Both the position numbers and the translations under genes were made by a program. The notes under the pieces were generated by a model. That model had not been told where the DNA came from. It saw nothing but the letters and a program-made list of their open reading frames with translations, and made no database searches. A DNA stretch of 64,000 nucleotides from JANQPC01 sp039208375 (lineage in GTDB: Bacteria > Pseudomonadota > Alphaproteobacteria > Rhodobacterales > Rhodobacteraceae): contig JBCCRC010000005.1 in assembly GCA_039208375.1 (NCBI GenBank), positions 1-64,000 of the forward strand. The letters are read 5' to 3'. Positions 24,619 to 32,506 of this stretch are shown piece by piece (position 1 is the first letter of the stretch; each line of letters starts with the position of its first letter).

Positions 24619-26119
24619 TCCAACGCGACATTCCAACCTCTTCTTCGAGGGCCCTGTTGTACATCGCCCGGTAGTATGGTTCCAGGCGGCCCGCGTGCGC
24701 CTCGATCTCGGCAAGGCGAGGGGCAAATTCCGCGTAAGCCGCGGCGATTTCCGCGCGGGCGTCAGCCTCGTTGATCTTCGTCAGGATGCCATCCCGCACC
24801 ACGACCTCGCCGTCCACCAAAACGTGGCGAACTGCCGAGCCATCTTCGCAGAAAACAAGCTGGCGACGGATGTCGTTCAGTGGCAGGAACGACAAAGCGC
24901 TCATATCGAGCAACGCAATATCGGCCCGGAAACCCGGAGCGAGCCGCCCAAGATCATTGCGGCGCAGGGCGCGCGCGCCGCCCTCCCAAACAAAACCCAG
25001 CATCTCTTCTGCGGTGGGCCATTGCGTCCAATCAGGGTTCGTAATCTTCTGGAGAAGCGCGCCCGTTTTCATCACACCCCATAGATTTGCGGTATCGTCA
25101 CAAGCGGCTTCGTCCGTTCCAAGGCAGAGCGGCACACCCGCCTTGCGAAGCGCTCGCAGCGGCATCACGCCCGAGCCCAGCTTGAGGTTTGAGATCGGAT
25201 TATGCGCAACAAGCGCGCCCGAGGCCGCCAAACGGGCAACATCATCCTCATCGATCCACACTGCGTGGATCACCTGTTTCCGCTCATCGAGGCAGCCAAG
25301 GTCGTCCAGATAGCCGATCAGCGATTTTTCGTATTTTTCCTGACCAAGAACCCGTTGCAGCTGGGTTTCAAGCACATGCACGTTAAACGGCACATCATGC
25401 GCGCGCGAAAGCTCCGTCAGCGCCTGCAGGTATTCCGGCGTTACCCGTTGCGGCGCCGAGCAGGAAACGGCGCAACGAATCCGATCCCCTTCGGCACCAT
25501 GCCAGCGGGAAATGAAGGCCTCATACAGCGCAAGCAGGTCCGTCCCCGTCAAACGTGGGCGTTGCGAAAGAGCTTGGCGCAGATCCTCAGGGAGGAGCGT
25601 CTCAAGGAACGGATACTTCTCGACCTCAGCGACTTCGGGCTGATCCAACGCTATCGTGGCGCGCAGCCCCGTATCGCGGTAGGCCCCCGCGATCGCGTCG
25701 ATCGCTTTCATCGACGGTTCAGGGTTAAAAAACGCGTCATCATGAACCGCTGTGATCCCGCGTTTCAGCATCTCGATCGCCGAGAGAAGCGCGCGGGCGC
25801 GACAGAGGGCCGGACTTTCGGTTCCCCCAAGCGTAGGTGGCGTCTCGCGCAGCATGAATATCTCAAGGGGCGCGTCGACGAGCGCGCCTTTGAGAAACGC
25901 AGCAGGCGAATGCAGATGCGCGTTGATCAGCCCTGGGATGGCCAGAAGGCCTTCCGCCTCGATCACTGTGGCACTCGCGTGTTCCAGGTCGGGGCCGATC
26001 TCTTCAATGATCCCGTCCGAGACGAGTATGTTGGCCGGCCCAACTGGCACAGCCGAAGAGGCGCCTTCGAGAATACTGCACCGGCGCAGCAGGACAGGCG
26101 CTTTCATTCCAACGATCAT
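24599..26119 (-). CDS. ATZ/TRZ-family amidohydrolase (second paralogue)
   Basis: This 506-residue metal-dependent hydrolase resembles the one at 11899. It has L-I-N-A-H-L-H (metal-binding H-x-H), N-V-H-V-L-E-T, I-H-A-V-W-I-D-E-D-D and C-L-G-T-D-E-A. Both share the D-E-A-...-D-D pattern after the late aspartate, where most family members read G-T-D-G/S. It is on the minus strand and its 3' end meets the deacetylase gene head-on. ATG at 26119 is used; ATG at 26107 is equally possible. It probably acts on the same class of compound as the operon. Confidence 0.85.
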   Translation of the reverse strand: MIVGMKAPVLLRRCSILEGASSAVPVGPANILVSDGIIEEIGPDLEHASATVIEAEGLLAIPGLINAHLHSPAAFLKGALVDAPLEIFMLRETPPTLGGTESPALCRARALLSAIEMLKRGITAVHDDAFFNPEPSMKAIDAIAGAYRDTGLRATIALDQPEVAEVEKYPFLETLLPEDLRQALSQRPRLTGTDLLALYEAFISRWHGAEGDRIRCAVSCSAPQRVTPEYLQALTELSRAHDVPFNVHVLETQLQRVLGQEKYEKSLIGYLDDLGCLDERKQVIHAVWIDEDDVARLAASGALVAHNPISNLKLGSGVMPLRALRKAGVPLCLGTDEAACDDTANLWGVMKTGALLQKITNPDWTQWPTAEEMLGFVWEGGARALRRNDLGRLAPGFRADIALLDMSALSFLPLNDIRRQLVFCEDGSAVRHVLVDGEVVVRDGILTKINEADARAEIAAAYAEFAPRLAEIEAHAGRLEPYYRAMYNRALEEEVGMSRWITPFPG

Positions 26120-26333
26120 GCAATGCTAGCCTAGCGTGCAGACGGCCTGCGTTGAATGGCCATTTCGCATACCGTCGATCCAATTTCACGCCTGCACACG
26201 CCACAAAGCCCGCATACCGGGCACGCTCGCATCAGGGCGTACCGGATCACATATCGATCCGTGCCAAATCCTGTTGATGTTCCGCGCAGGGTTGCGTACC
26301 ACGCCTCCGCTGACTGTGCTCATTGCCGTTGCA

Positions 26334-26362
26334 TTGGGCTTGGCGTCATCGCGAACTAGAAT
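26334..26362 (+). promoter_or_regulatory. Probable sigma-70 promoter of tRNA-Gly
   Basis: TTGGGC (26334-26339) and TAGAAT (26357-26362) are separated by 17 bases and lie 24 bases upstream of the tRNA. The -10 matches the consensus in five of six positions; the -35 is weaker. Confidence 0.5.
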
Positions 26363-26386
26363 TTGTTCCACTGCTGGTAGTGGTAT

Positions 26387-26460
26387 GCGGGTGTAGCTCA
26401 ATGGTAGAGCAGGAGCTTCCCAAGCTTAAGACGAGGGTTCGATTCCCTTCACCCGCTCCA
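26387..26460 (+). tRNA. tRNA-Gly (anticodon CCC)
   Basis: The 74-base sequence folds as a full cloverleaf. The acceptor stem is GCGGGTG with CACCCGC; the D arm is GCTC/GAGC. The anticodon loop TTCCCAA gives anticodon CCC, and the T arm is GAGGG/CCCTT around TTCGATT. The CCA end is encoded (26458-26460). The anticodon stem has one G-A and one G-U position at its outer end. It reads GGG codons and sits 11 bases upstream of the thioesterase gene. Confidence 0.93.
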
Positions 26461-26471
26461 ACAGGCCGCCC

Positions 26472-26942
26472 ATGACACCCTACCTCACGCCCCTGCCCCC
26501 CGATGCGCTGCGCGCGGCCGGCATTCCCGAACCCTGGGCTTTTGGCCAGGCGGATCGGGTGCGGTTTTATGAACTCGATGCGCTGGGGCATGTGAACAAC
26601 ACCGCCTATCTGCGGTGGTTTGAAACCACACGTATTGCGTGGTTTGCGGATTACGGGATCAGCCACTATCGCGCCGAAGACCCTACTTTTGTGGTGCGGG
26701 CGATCACCTGCGAGTACCATGCGCCGATGTTTTTGAATGACCCCTACGTCATCACCGCGCGCTGCTCGGGCTTTCGCACCACATCATTCACCAAGGAATA
26801 TGCGGTGTGGTCGGGCGGTGCGATCAAGGTCTCGGGCACCGCGGTGATCGTGATGACGGATGACGCGGGCACACGGAAAGTTCCGTTGCCAGACACGATG
26901 CGCGCTGTGCTTGAGGAGCGGGATGGGGCCGCTGCCGCCTAA
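26472..26942 (+). CDS. Acyl-CoA thioesterase, hotdog fold (4-hydroxybenzoyl-CoA thioesterase/YbgC type)
   Basis: The 156-residue protein has the hotdog signature V-R-F-Y-E-L-D-A-L-G-H-V-N-N-T-A-Y-L-R-W-F-E, with the catalytic aspartate and the H-V-N-N-x-x-Y turn. It hydrolyses acyl- or aryl-CoA thioesters, probably short or medium chain. The start is 11 bases after tRNA-Gly. The 3' end overlaps the convergent pgi gene by four bases. Confidence 0.87.
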   Translation: MTPYLTPLPPDALRAAGIPEPWAFGQADRVRFYELDALGHVNNTAYLRWFETTRIAWFADYGISHYRAEDPTFVVRAITCEYHAPMFLNDPYVITARCSGFRTTSFTKEYAVWSGGAIKVSGTAVIVMTDDAGTRKVPLPDTMRAVLEERDGAAAA

Positions 26943-28555
26943 CCGCGCTGGCGGTGGATCTTGGCGATGATCCGCTTCGTCGACGCGTCCAGCGCATCCG
27001 CCTCCACCTCACCTGCCACAATCGGCTCGATCCGTTTGGCGAGCACTTTGCCCAGCTCGACCCCCCACTGGTCGTAGGAGTTGATGCCGAGCATCACGCC
27101 TTCCACGAACACGCGGTGCTCATAAAGCGCGATGATCTGGCCCAGAACGAAAGGGGTAAGCTTGGGGTAGACAAGCATCGTTGACGGCCGGTTGCCGGGG
27201 AACACGCGGTGGCGTGCCTGGCGTTCGAGTTCGGCAGCCTCAAGCCCGGCCTCGCGCATAAGGCCCCGCGCTTCGTTGAGCGAACGCCCCACCATCAGAG
27301 CTTCGGCCTGGGCGAGGCAGTTGGCAACGAGGAGCGTGTGCTGATGCGCCAGTTCCGCGTGATGGCCCTCCGCGCCAACCATGAACTCGCAGGGTACAAC
27401 GCCAGTGCCCTGGTGGATCAGCTGGTAAAATGCGTGCTGCCCATTCGTGCCTGGCTCGCCCCACACGATGGGGCCGGTTACCACGGGTGCATCTTCGCCA
27501 CCCATCGTGACGCGCTTGCCGTTCGACTCCATTTCCAACTGCTGCAGGTAGGCCGGCAGGCGCGCCAAACGCTGCTCATAGGGCAGGACGGCGCGCGTGG
27601 GGTGACCGCAGCCCTGATGGTGCCAGATCCCGGTAAGTGCGAGCATCACGGGCAGGTTTTCAAGCGGATCGGCGGCGCGGAAGTGGCGGTCCATCGCCTG
27701 CCCGCCGCTCAGAAACGCCCGAAACGCCTCGGGGCCAATGGCGAGCATGAGGGACAGGCCAATGGGCCCCCAGACAGAATAGCGCCCGCCCACCCAATCT
27801 TCGAACCCGAAGACGCGAGAAGGATCGATGCCGAAGGCGGCTGTCTTGTCGATGGCCGAGGAGAGGGCTACGAAATGCGCGCCGGTGTGATCGGCGCCCA
27901 CCTTGGCGGCAATCCATGTGCGCGCGGCTTCCGCGTTCGTCATCGTTTCGATTGTCGTGAATGTTTTCGAGGCTACGATCACCATCGTGGAGGATGGGTT
28001 TAGCCCGTTCAGAACGTCATAGATATGCGCGCCATCGACATTGGAAACGAAATGGCAGCGCGGCCCGTCATGGTAGGGCGCAAGCGCCTGTACCGCCATG
28101 GCCGGGCCAAGGTCAGACCCTCCGATCCCTATATTGACGACATCAGTGAATCGCCCGCCACCGGGCGTTGTGAACTCACCCGACCGAAGAGCCTTGGTGA
28201 AGCGTTCCATGCGGGCCAGCGTTTCAAGAACACCCGGCATAACATCTTCGCCGTCCACATGAACCGGGCCGCCATCGAGGTTGCGCAAGGCGGTATGAAG
28301 CACCGCACGACCCTCGGTTTCATTGATCTTGTCACCCGAAAACATCGCCTCGCGCCGCGCCGCCACATCCGCCGTCGCGTAGAGCGAAAGGAGAAGATCG
28401 CGGTCGTCCGCCGCCATCGTAGTTTTCGAGTAGTCGAAGAAGAGATCGCCGGCCGAGATCGAGAACGCAGTCGCCCTGCTCTCTTCAGCCAGAAGATCGG
28501 TGATCTTGCGGTCACCCGCGGCGCCGGCAGCGGCCTTCAGTGCGTTCCAGCTCAT
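26939..28555 (-). CDS. pgi: Glucose-6-phosphate isomerase
   Basis: A 538-residue isomerase with the family signatures G-I-G-G-S-D-L-G-P (sugar phosphate loop), S-K-T-F-T-T-x-E-T, V-W-G-P-I-G-L-S, and a late F-E-H/Y-E-H-R region (L-Y-E-H-R-V-F). It interconverts glucose-6-phosphate and fructose-6-phosphate. The start is the ATG at 28555, one base after the pgl stop. It is the last of three coupled genes (zwf-pgl-pgi) that place glucose-6-phosphate into the Entner-Doudoroff/pentose phosphate routes. Confidence 0.96.
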   Translation of the reverse strand: MSWNALKAAAGAAGDRKITDLLAEESRATAFSISAGDLFFDYSKTTMAADDRDLLLSLYATADVAARREAMFSGDKINETEGRAVLHTALRNLDGGPVHVDGEDVMPGVLETLARMERFTKALRSGEFTTPGGGRFTDVVNIGIGGSDLGPAMAVQALAPYHDGPRCHFVSNVDGAHIYDVLNGLNPSSTMVIVASKTFTTIETMTNAEAARTWIAAKVGADHTGAHFVALSSAIDKTAAFGIDPSRVFGFEDWVGGRYSVWGPIGLSLMLAIGPEAFRAFLSGGQAMDRHFRAADPLENLPVMLALTGIWHHQGCGHPTRAVLPYEQRLARLPAYLQQLEMESNGKRVTMGGEDAPVVTGPIVWGEPGTNGQHAFYQLIHQGTGVVPCEFMVGAEGHHAELAHQHTLLVANCLAQAEALMVGRSLNEARGLMREAGLEAAELERQARHRVFPGNRPSTMLVYPKLTPFVLGQIIALYEHRVFVEGVMLGINSYDQWGVELGKVLAKRIEPIVAGEVEADALDASTKRIIAKIHRQRG

Positions 28556-28556
28556 T

Positions 28557-29228
28557 TCATTCTGCCCAATGCACCTTTGCCCCACTCCAAACAGCGCGCA
28601 CCGGCGCCTCCCACCGGCGTTGTGAGCGCGCGCGTTCCAGCGTTTCGCGCTTCTCCGCCCCAGTGATCACGATGTGCTTGCTCATGGCATCGTCCAACAC
28701 CCGCGCGGTCAGCGTAACACGAGGCTCTTCCGCACCCGGCGCGCGCATGGCCATAAGCGGCGGAGCATCGGCTTCGAGCGCCGCGGAAAGATTGTCTGCT
28801 TCGGGAAAGATCGAGGCAATATGCGCATCGGCCCCCATGCCCAGAAGCAGAACCGAGATCGGCAATTCAGGCTCGATGCCCTTGGACAGTGCCTTTAGCG
28901 CATCTTCAGGCCGCTCCGCCTCGGCATAAAGCGGCACAAGCTCTGCCATCGCAGCCCGTTCCTTGAGGAGGCGTTCCCGGATCAGCGCGGTGTTCGAGCG
29001 CGGGTGATCTTCGGGCACCCAGCGCTCATCCGTGAGCATCACGTGAATGCGGCTCCAGTTGAGATCGACAGCCGAGAGCGCATCGAAGATGGGGCCAGGT
29101 GTCGTGCCCCCGGGCACTGCGAAAGAAGCGGTGTCGTGGGCCATAAGGCAGGCTCGCAGCTCGCCGGCCAGCTGGTTGGCGAGATTGATCATCATCATCT
29201 CGCGGTCAGGGTATTCGATCAGTTTCAT
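28557..29228 (-). CDS. pgl: 6-phosphogluconolactonase
   Basis: The 223-residue protein of the glucosamine-6-phosphate isomerase/6-phosphogluconolactonase superfamily has A-V-P-G-G-T-T-P-G, L-T-D-E-R-W-V-P, and L-L-L-G-M-G-A-D-A-H-I-A-S-I-F-P. It hydrolyses the lactone made by Zwf. The start lies 10 bases after the zwf stop, and one base separates it from pgi. An ordinary, complete gene. Confidence 0.95.
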   Translation of the reverse strand: MKLIEYPDREMMMINLANQLAGELRACLMAHDTASFAVPGGTTPGPIFDALSAVDLNWSRIHVMLTDERWVPEDHPRSNTALIRERLLKERAAMAELVPLYAEAERPEDALKALSKGIEPELPISVLLLGMGADAHIASIFPEADNLSAALEADAPPLMAMRAPGAEEPRVTLTARVLDDAMSKHIVITGAEKRETLERARSQRRWEAPVRAVWSGAKVHWAE

Positions 29229-29238
29229 GCCCTGAGCT

Positions 29239-30693
29239 TCAAGCCTTTAGATCTCGCCAGCGCCGCCCGTCCCGGTGCATCAACATCAGGGCCTCTTCCG
29301 GCCCCACGCTGCCCGGCTCATAGAGTTTGGGCGCATCGCCGCGTTCCGTCCAGCCCTCGATGATTGGGTCGGTCCAGGCCCAAGCCGCTTCAACCTCATC
29401 ACCGCGCATGAAAAGCGTCTGATCGCCCCGGATCACGTCCATCACAAGGCGCTCGTACGCGTCAGGCACATCGTCACCGTTCGCCCCAAGCGCATCCGCA
29501 AACGTCATGTCGAGCGGCACTTCCATCAGCCGCATTCCCCCCGGCCCCGGTTCTTTGATCGTAACGTTGAGGTCCATCCCTTCGTTGGGTTGAAGGCGGA
29601 TCGCTAGCTCATTGGCGTTGCGGCCCGCATCTGCCTCAAAAATCGAATGGGGCGGCTCCTTGAACCGCACGACGATCTCGGACAACCGGTTCTTCAGGCA
29701 CTTTCCTGTGCGCAGATAAAACGGCGTTCCATTCCAGCGCCAGTTGGCGATGTGAAGCTTCATCGCGATGAAACTCTCGGTACGGCTTTCCTGGTTTTCC
29801 GCGTGCTCTTTATACGATGGCACACCGTCGCCCTGCGCATACTGCCCCCGCACGATGTTTTCGAGCGGGACGGGATCAAGGGCTCGGATCACCTTTAGCT
29901 TCTCATCACGCACTGCATCGGGATCAAACTTCGATGGCGGCTCCATTGCCGTGAGGCAGAGAAGTTGCATCAGGTGGTTCTGGATCATGTCGCGCATCGC
30001 GCCGGACTTGTCATAGTACGCGCCACGGCCGCCGACGCTGACCGTTTCGGCCACTGTGATCTGCACATGATCAATGAATTGGGTGTTCCACAGCGGCTCG
30101 AACAACACGTTCCCGAAGCGCACCGCCATTAGGTTCTGCACCGTCTCTTTCCCAAGGTAATGATCGATCCGGTAGATCTGTGCCTCGTCGAAGAAGCGCG
30201 CCAGCGTTTCGTTCAGGGCCTGGGCCGAGCCAAGATCGTGGCCGAATGGCTTTTCTACCACCATCCTGCACTTGGGGCCCGCGATACCGTTACCGTGGAG
30301 CCTCTCGGCGATCGCACCGAAGAGCGAGGGGCCAACCGAAAAGTAGTAGGCCTTGATCACATCGCTTCGAACAAGCGCCTTCAGATCGGCCCAGCCACCT
30401 GATCCTGTGGCGTCCACGGGCACATATTCGAGCCGTTCAAGAAACTTACCGAGATCGCCTTCCCGCCGCTGACGCTCGGGCAGAAACTCACAGATCGAGC
30501 TATGGATCATGTCGCGGTAGGCGGCGCTGTCCATCTCCGACCGTGCCGCCCCGATGACGCGCGCCTCCGGCGGCATCTGGCCAGCAGCAAAACGGCGAAA
30601 GAGACCGGGCAAAATCTTGCGACGTGCAAGATCGCCGGTACCGCCAAAGATTATAAGATCAAAAGGATCCACAGGAATAACACGGGAAGCCAT
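29239..30693 (-). CDS. zwf: Glucose-6-phosphate 1-dehydrogenase
   Basis: A 484-residue dehydrogenase. The Rossmann motif I-I-F-G-G-T-G-D-L-A-R-R-K sits near the N-terminus and the active-site signature R-I-D-H-Y-L-G-K-E follows. Length is normal for the family. The ATG at 30693 starts at M-A-S-R-V-I-P; the longer frame upstream runs through a palindromic operator and is rejected. It begins the zwf-pgl-pgi operon, which is divergent from a radical SAM gene. Confidence 0.96.
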   Translation of the reverse strand: MASRVIPVDPFDLIIFGGTGDLARRKILPGLFRRFAAGQMPPEARVIGAARSEMDSAAYRDMIHSSICEFLPERQRREGDLGKFLERLEYVPVDATGSGGWADLKALVRSDVIKAYYFSVGPSLFGAIAERLHGNGIAGPKCRMVVEKPFGHDLGSAQALNETLARFFDEAQIYRIDHYLGKETVQNLMAVRFGNVLFEPLWNTQFIDHVQITVAETVSVGGRGAYYDKSGAMRDMIQNHLMQLLCLTAMEPPSKFDPDAVRDEKLKVIRALDPVPLENIVRGQYAQGDGVPSYKEHAENQESRTESFIAMKLHIANWRWNGTPFYLRTGKCLKNRLSEIVVRFKEPPHSIFEADAGRNANELAIRLQPNEGMDLNVTIKEPGPGGMRLMEVPLDMTFADALGANGDDVPDAYERLVMDVIRGDQTLFMRGDEVEAAWAWTDPIIEGWTERGDAPKLYEPGSVGPEEALMLMHRDGRRWRDLKA

Positions 30694-30726
30694 TATGCAC
30701 CGTTGAGTGAGCGCCGTGACGGAATT

Positions 30727-30738
30727 GTTAGCGCTAAC
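30727..30738 (-). promoter_or_regulatory. Perfect 12-bp palindrome upstream of zwf, LacI-family operator type
   Basis: GTTAGCGCTAAC is a perfect palindrome with a central CG step, the format of LacI/GntR-Lac type operators. It lies 34-45 bases upstream of the zwf start, where a repressor would block the promoter. The regulator gene is not in this window. Confidence 0.5.
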
Positions 30739-30879
30739 GAAGTGCGCCTTCACTAGGCTGCATGGGGCCGCATGTCCAGCAGCCTGTCAATCCATCACAA
30801 CTGCGTCAAAGCCCCACCATGGGGTTTTCTTAACCATGCTGCGGGCATAGCCAAGGTACGGGCAACGGGACATGGCCAG

Positions 30880-31827
30880 ATGAAAGACAATGCACCCACT
30901 ACGTATGGGAAGTTCGAACATCCGCTGATCACGGCCAATGGCGAAGCGCGCGCGACCGTTGCTTTGTCAAACCCTGACACCCTTTGGTTCAATACCGGAA
31001 CGCTCTGCAATATTGAGTGCGCAAACTGCTACATCGAAAGCTCCCCCCTCAATAACCGGCTCGTTTACATCACAGAAGCCGACGTGCGCGATTACCTCGA
31101 CCAGTTGGAAGACCGTGGCTGGGGCGTGCGCGAAATCGGGTTTACTGGAGGCGAACCCTTCATGAACCCCGAAATGATCGGCATGGCGCGCGCCGCGCTC
31201 GAGCGCGGTTACGAGGTTCTGATCCTGACCAACGCGATGCGCCCCATGATGCGGCCCTCTGTTCAGGTTGGGCTAAAACGACTGAACGAGGCGTTTGGTG
31301 CAAAGCTGACCCTGCGGATCTCGGTCGACCATTGGACTGCGGCACATCATGACGAAGAACGCGGTACGGGAAGCTTCGAAAAGACGCTGACGGGGATGCG
31401 CTGGCTGCGGGACACCGGTATTCGGATGGCCGTCGCGGGCCGCACGATGTGGGGCGAGGATGAGGCAACCGCGCGCGATGGCTATGCGGATCTCTACGCT
31501 CGCGAGGGCTTTAAGATCGACGCGCATAATACTGGTCAAACTGTTCTTTTCCCCGAAATGGATGAATCCGCGGAAGTGCCGGAAATCACGACTGCGTGCT
31601 GGGGCATCCTAGGGAAAACGCCGGACCACGTGATGTGTGCATCGTCGCGGATGGTGGTAAAGCGCAGAGGGGCGGCGCGACCCGCTGTGGTGGCCTGCAC
31701 GTTGCTGCCCTACGATCCGCAATTTGAGCTTGGCGACACCTTGGCAGAGGCTGAGAATGACGTTGCCCTCAACCATCCCCATTGCGCCAAATTTTGTGTT
31801 CTCGGCGGAGCGAGCTGTTCCGCATAA
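30880..31827 (+). CDS. Radical SAM protein with extra C-terminal cysteines
   Basis: The 315-residue enzyme has the [4Fe-4S] motif C43-x3-C47-x2-C50. Then comes G-F-T-G-G-E-P-F-M-N-P, the SAM-binding GGEP motif, and a typical partial barrel. Further cysteines occur in A-C-W-G-I-L, V-M-C-A-S-S, A-C-T-L-L-P, and at the C-terminus C302, C306 and C313, so an auxiliary iron-sulfur cluster is possible. I start at the ATG at 30880 because the in-frame upstream residues look non-coding. It is divergent from zwf; the substrate is unknown. Confidence 0.83.
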   Translation: MKDNAPTTYGKFEHPLITANGEARATVALSNPDTLWFNTGTLCNIECANCYIESSPLNNRLVYITEADVRDYLDQLEDRGWGVREIGFTGGEPFMNPEMIGMARAALERGYEVLILTNAMRPMMRPSVQVGLKRLNEAFGAKLTLRISVDHWTAAHHDEERGTGSFEKTLTGMRWLRDTGIRMAVAGRTMWGEDEATARDGYADLYAREGFKIDAHNTGQTVLFPEMDESAEVPEITTACWGILGKTPDHVMCASSRMVVKRRGAARPAVVACTLLPYDPQFELGDTLAEAENDVALNHPHCAKFCVLGGASCSA

Positions 31828-31840
31828 GCCCCGCCGGCAG

Positions 31841-32422
31841 TTAGGCGGCAACCGCCTCAAGTTCCCGCACAACCGCTCCATAGCTGCCGTTGGAGAGAAA
31901 CTCTTCCTCCGCGGGCTTCGTGGCACGTCCAAGTGCCTCGTTGCGATAGGGAAAGCGACCGAAGCGGCGGATCACCTCGCGGTGCGCACGCGCATGCAGC
32001 AAGTTGGTTTCACCGGATGCAGGCATCCGCGTCAGCATCAGCCGCACGCAGCGCTCTTGGTCAGCCAAGCACTCCGAATGCATCAGCGGTAAGTAGAAGA
32101 ACTGCCGCGCCGGTTCATCAATCCGTGTGTCCCAGCCCTTCGAGATCGCCGATTTTGCAGCGGCGCGCGCTGCGGCATCTGTTGAGAAGGCCTCGCCAGA
32201 CCCGCGGAACATATTCCGGGGAAACTGGTCTGTCAGAATGATGTAGGCCAGCGTGCCGCTGGGATAGGTAAGCCACAGCGACAATGCACCGTCGTTTGCG
32301 TGGCCCCATGCGGCTTCAAACCGCTCGCGGATCTCACGATCGAGATCGTCATCTTGCTTGTACCAACCGGTTTGGCCCACCTTATCGAGCCAGAACGACA
32401 ATACCTCTTCGGGTTTTACCAT
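31841..32422 (-). CDS. DUF924 family protein
   Basis: A 193-residue protein. The opening P-E-E-V-L-S-F-W-L, R-E-R-F-E-A-A-W and I-L-T-D-Q-F-P-R-N-M-F-R-G-S motifs, and the late F-x-Y-L-P-L-M-H-S-E, are the DUF924 family hallmarks. It is a helical, TPR-like protein of unknown function, found widely in proteobacteria. The ATG at 32422 is chosen; a GTG one codon upstream is in frame. It is convergent with the radical SAM gene, 13 bases apart. Confidence 0.87.
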   Translation of the reverse strand: MVKPEEVLSFWLDKVGQTGWYKQDDDLDREIRERFEAAWGHANDGALSLWLTYPSGTLAYIILTDQFPRNMFRGSGEAFSTDAAARAAAKSAISKGWDTRIDEPARQFFYLPLMHSECLADQERCVRLMLTRMPASGETNLLHARAHREVIRRFGRFPYRNEALGRATKPAEEEFLSNGSYGAVVRELEAVAA

Positions 32423-32506
32423 CACTTTATGCCCTAATCTGCCTAGCCTTTCGGCCAGGCCAAATCGTTACAAGATTCTTATCCACAGGCAACTCTGCGC
32501 CGGTGA

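Noticed and set aside
11899..26460. The catabolic locus as a genomic island inserted at tRNA-Gly
   Set aside because: No integrase and no repeat of the tRNA end were seen, and the locus lies 5' of the tRNA rather than at its 3' end.
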